Positions 62,208 through 64,000 of a stretch of 64,000 nt of DNA are shown here, in pieces. This stretch comes from TMP-7 sp038212445. Its GTDB lineage: Bacteria > Acidobacteriota > Terriglobia > Bryobacterales > Bryobacteraceae. The stretch's first letter is position 1. Every line of letters starts with the position of its first letter. The stretch covers positions 124,001 to 188,000 of the forward strand of contig JBBQUM010000003.1 in NCBI GenBank assembly GCA_038212445.1, read 5' to 3'. The notes under the pieces were generated by a model. That model did not search any database. It was not told where the DNA came from and was given only the letters and a program-made list of their open reading frames with translations. Made by a program: the position numbers and the translations under genes.

Positions 62208-63721
62208 TGACCTCCCGCCGGTTCAGTCAGGTCCTTGGCCTCAGATAACGATCCTTCGTGAATGGTTCGGGCTGCCGTGGAGCGCAGCCACCCGCCGCTT
62301 GGATGCGGCTCGATGACTACTGGCTTCGGTCCTTTCTGAATCTTGTCGTTTAATACGTACAACCAGACCGCGAACAGGAGAATATAAACCACGCTGAACA
62401 TGATGATCGAGCTGAGCACCTGTCCTCCGGTGATCGATCTCGAGACGCCATCACGAGTCAGGAGTGCTTCACTCATCTCGTACTGGACCATGCCGGCGCT
62501 GTCGAGCGCAGGCTGGCCTGCCCCATCGCGAATGACGTTGGGATGAACGATCCAGGGTTGCCGCCCCACCTCGGCCGCGGCCCAGCCTGCTTCATTGGCA
62601 ACGAACGGTCCCAGTACAGCCACAGTGAAGATCGCCAGCAGCCATCTTTGCTGGAACAACGTTCCTCGCCAGTGCAGGAAGGATGCAAGGAGAGTCAGGG
62701 CTATGAACGACATTCCGAGCGCGATCATCAGGTGGTAGCTTTGGAACGCTAACTTGACCGGCGGCCAGTATTTGCGAGGAATTTTGTCGAGTCCGACCAC
62801 CGGCTTCGAAGAGTCGTCGTAAACCAGAAAGCTCAGCATGCCGGGAATCTGCACGCCGTATTTCACCTGCTTCGACGCTTCGTCCGGCAATCCGAACAGC
62901 GACATTGCCGCGGGACCGGTAACGTAGTGGCCTTCAAATGCCGCGAGCTTCGCCGGTTGGTAGTGTGCCACCATCCTTGCGTTCGAATGGCCCGTGAGGA
63001 GCATCGCGACGCTTGAGAGAGTAGCGAAAATCAACGCGCCGGTAAAAGAGCGGCGTGCAAAGTCCTCGTGTTTCCTCTTGAGCAGGTACCACGCTGAAAT
63101 GCTGAGGACGAAGAATGTGCCCAGCACGTACGCGCCGATCAGTGTGTGGGTGAGGCGGTTGATGGTCGACGGGTTGAATACGACGGTCCAGAAATCGGCG
63201 GTCTCGGCTCGTGTGAAGGGGACGCCATTGCGCAGTCCATGAACAATCCGGTGACCTGCGGGCGTCTGCTGCCAGCTGTTGGCAACGATGATCCAAACTG
63301 CGGAGAACATTGAGCCTAACGACACCATCAGCGCGGCAACAAAGTGAAAGCGCGGCGTCACTTTGTCCCAGCCGAACACCAGCACAGCAAGAAATCCGGA
63401 CTCCAGGAAGAACGCAAAGATCCCTTCCGCGGCGAGTGCCGATCCGAAGACATCGCCTACGAACCGCGAGTAATTCGCCCAATTTGTGCCGAATTCGAAC
63501 TCCATGACAATCCCGGTAGCGACGCCAATCGCGAAGTTCACCGCGAACAGCGAGGTCCAGAACTTCGCCGCCGTTTCGTAGATCGGCGCGCGCGTCCGCA
63601 AGTACATTCCCTCGAGATACACGAGCACCACACCCATGCCGATGGTGAGCGGCGGGAAGATGTAGTGAAACATGATGGTAAGGGCGAACTGAATCCGCGA
63701 GAGCAGAACGACGTCGAGCAT
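62204..63721 (-). CDS. cydA: Cytochrome bd oxidase subunit I
   Basis: 505 residues with the bd-oxidase features: RIQFALTIMFHYIFPPLTIG near the N-terminus (with the proximal heme-ligand His), EGIFAFFLESGFLAVLVFG, and GRQPWIVHP in the Q-loop-distal region (the quinol-oxidising GWxxxExGRQPW-type motif reads GWAAAEVGRQPW here). It carries hemes b558, b595 and d and oxidises quinol. The Q-loop is of the short type by length. It forms an overlapping pair with cydB. A small membrane protein gene ends 17 bases upstream and may be co-transcribed. Confidence 0.97.
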   Translation of the reverse strand: MLDVVLLSRIQFALTIMFHYIFPPLTIGMGVVLVYLEGMYLRTRAPIYETAAKFWTSLFAVNFAIGVATGIVMEFEFGTNWANYSRFVGDVFGSALAAEGIFAFFLESGFLAVLVFGWDKVTPRFHFVAALMVSLGSMFSAVWIIVANSWQQTPAGHRIVHGLRNGVPFTRAETADFWTVVFNPSTINRLTHTLIGAYVLGTFFVLSISAWYLLKRKHEDFARRSFTGALIFATLSSVAMLLTGHSNARMVAHYQPAKLAAFEGHYVTGPAAMSLFGLPDEASKQVKYGVQIPGMLSFLVYDDSSKPVVGLDKIPRKYWPPVKLAFQSYHLMIALGMSFIALTLLASFLHWRGTLFQQRWLLAIFTVAVLGPFVANEAGWAAAEVGRQPWIVHPNVIRDGAGQPALDSAGMVQYEMSEALLTRDGVSRSITGGQVLSSIIMFSVVYILLFAVWLYVLNDKIQKGPKPVVIEPHPSGGWLRSTAARTIHEGSLSEAKDLTEPAGGQ

Positions 63722-63738
63722 CGCTTACGATTGTTTCA

Positions 63739-63963
63739 CTACCGGCTGGAGTGCGCGACGGCTTCACGCTCACGCGGGGCAACATCGATGCCGAGGGATG
63801 CCGCGCCAATGACACCAAAGGCGCATGCTGCGGCAACGGCGCCCCAGTTGAAATGGGGCGATGGCGCATCACCTGATAGCGGCAGCGCGGTCAACAGCGC
63901 CCCTAAGCCAACAACGGCAGCGGCCAGCCATTGCGTTGAAAGCAGCTTACCGGCTACGCGCAT
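63739..63963 (-). CDS. Small two-helix membrane protein, possibly the end of a longer gene
   Basis: 74 residues from the ATG at 63963 (which has CCCGGAG upstream), with two hydrophobic stretches (QWLAAAVVGLGALLTALPL and WGAVAAACAFGVIGAASLGI). The same frame is open to the window edge and reads RFVEETYRHRPEM before this ATG, so it may be the C-terminus of a larger protein starting outside. It precedes cydA by 17 bases. YgiW- or CydX-like identity is not supported; the family is not recognised. Confidence 0.55.
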   Translation of the reverse strand: MRVAGKLLSTQWLAAAVVGLGALLTALPLSGDAPSPHFNWGAVAAACAFGVIGAASLGIDVAPREREAVAHSSR

Positions 63964-64000
63964 CTCCGGGCGATGGCGGTAGGTTTCCTCGACAAAGCGT

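Overview
The window is a GC-rich chromosomal segment that most resembles an acidobacterium of the Solibacter/Bryobacter type. This is inferred from gene content, not from a marker-gene search. Indicators are a large TonB-dependent receptor with an N-terminal carboxypeptidase-regulatory-like domain, a decayed macrolide-exporter-like (MacB/ADOP) permease, a DUF1549/DUF1553 heme protein paired with a DUF1501 protein, a Hanks-type kinase, many secreted Ala/Gly/Pro-rich proteins, and an M16 protease and a reprolysin-like metalloprotease. No phage, plasmid or CRISPR locus was seen.

Layout. 1-2.3 kb: end of dnaE, then accA and a small membrane protein. 2.3-5.6 kb: a decay zone with a broken ISL3-type transposase, a membrane-anchored methyltransferase, gene fossils and a mosaic of duplicated fragments. 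5.6-10.9 kb: a four-gene unit (Ser/Thr kinase, two CsgG-like proteins, one secreted protein). 11-13.2 kb: an ArsC-fold protein without its cysteines and an ABC permease pseudogene. 13.2-17 kb: a TPR protein and an HD-GYP/GGDEF protein. 17.4-19.6 kb: feoAB. 19.8-21.4 kb: infC and a secreted repeat protein. 21.5-29.6 kb: DUF1501/PSD1 pair, M16 protease, beta-propeller. 29.7-35.4 kb: a LysR regulator divergent from an RND pump and its adaptor. 35.6-41.2 kb: serC, enoyl-CoA hydratase, CoA-transferase, an old-yellow-enzyme-type reductase. 41.3-50.8 kb: TonB-dependent receptor divergent from a GH38-like protein, a metalloprotease and an esterase. 50.9 kb: rpmB. 51.2-57.4 kb: a quinohemoprotein amine dehydrogenase operon. 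57.5-64 kb: ECF sigma factor, HD hydrolase, tRNA-Ala, Rrf2 regulator, SYLF protein, aldose-epimerase-like protein, cydAB.

The best-defined system is the six-gene amine dehydrogenase operon qhpG-A-D-C-B-E on the minus strand. Five genes overlap by 1-4 bases. It holds all three structural subunits, the radical SAM thioether-forming enzyme, the flavin monooxygenase that builds the tryptophylquinone, and a very small subtilisin-like leader peptidase. The ABC exporter (QhpF) known from proteobacterial clusters is not in the window.

The most unusual non-coding signal is a dispersed, imperfectly palindromic element of about 149 bp. It occurs three times in the same orientation, bounded by CTAG (once CTAG and CTAC), and sits at TAG stop codons. 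One copy lies between two convergent genes whose stops would otherwise share one CTAG. Near one copy, part of the element and the 3' end of the adjacent gene are duplicated at an offset of exactly 304 bases, with a fragment of the small gene next to accA placed between the two copies.
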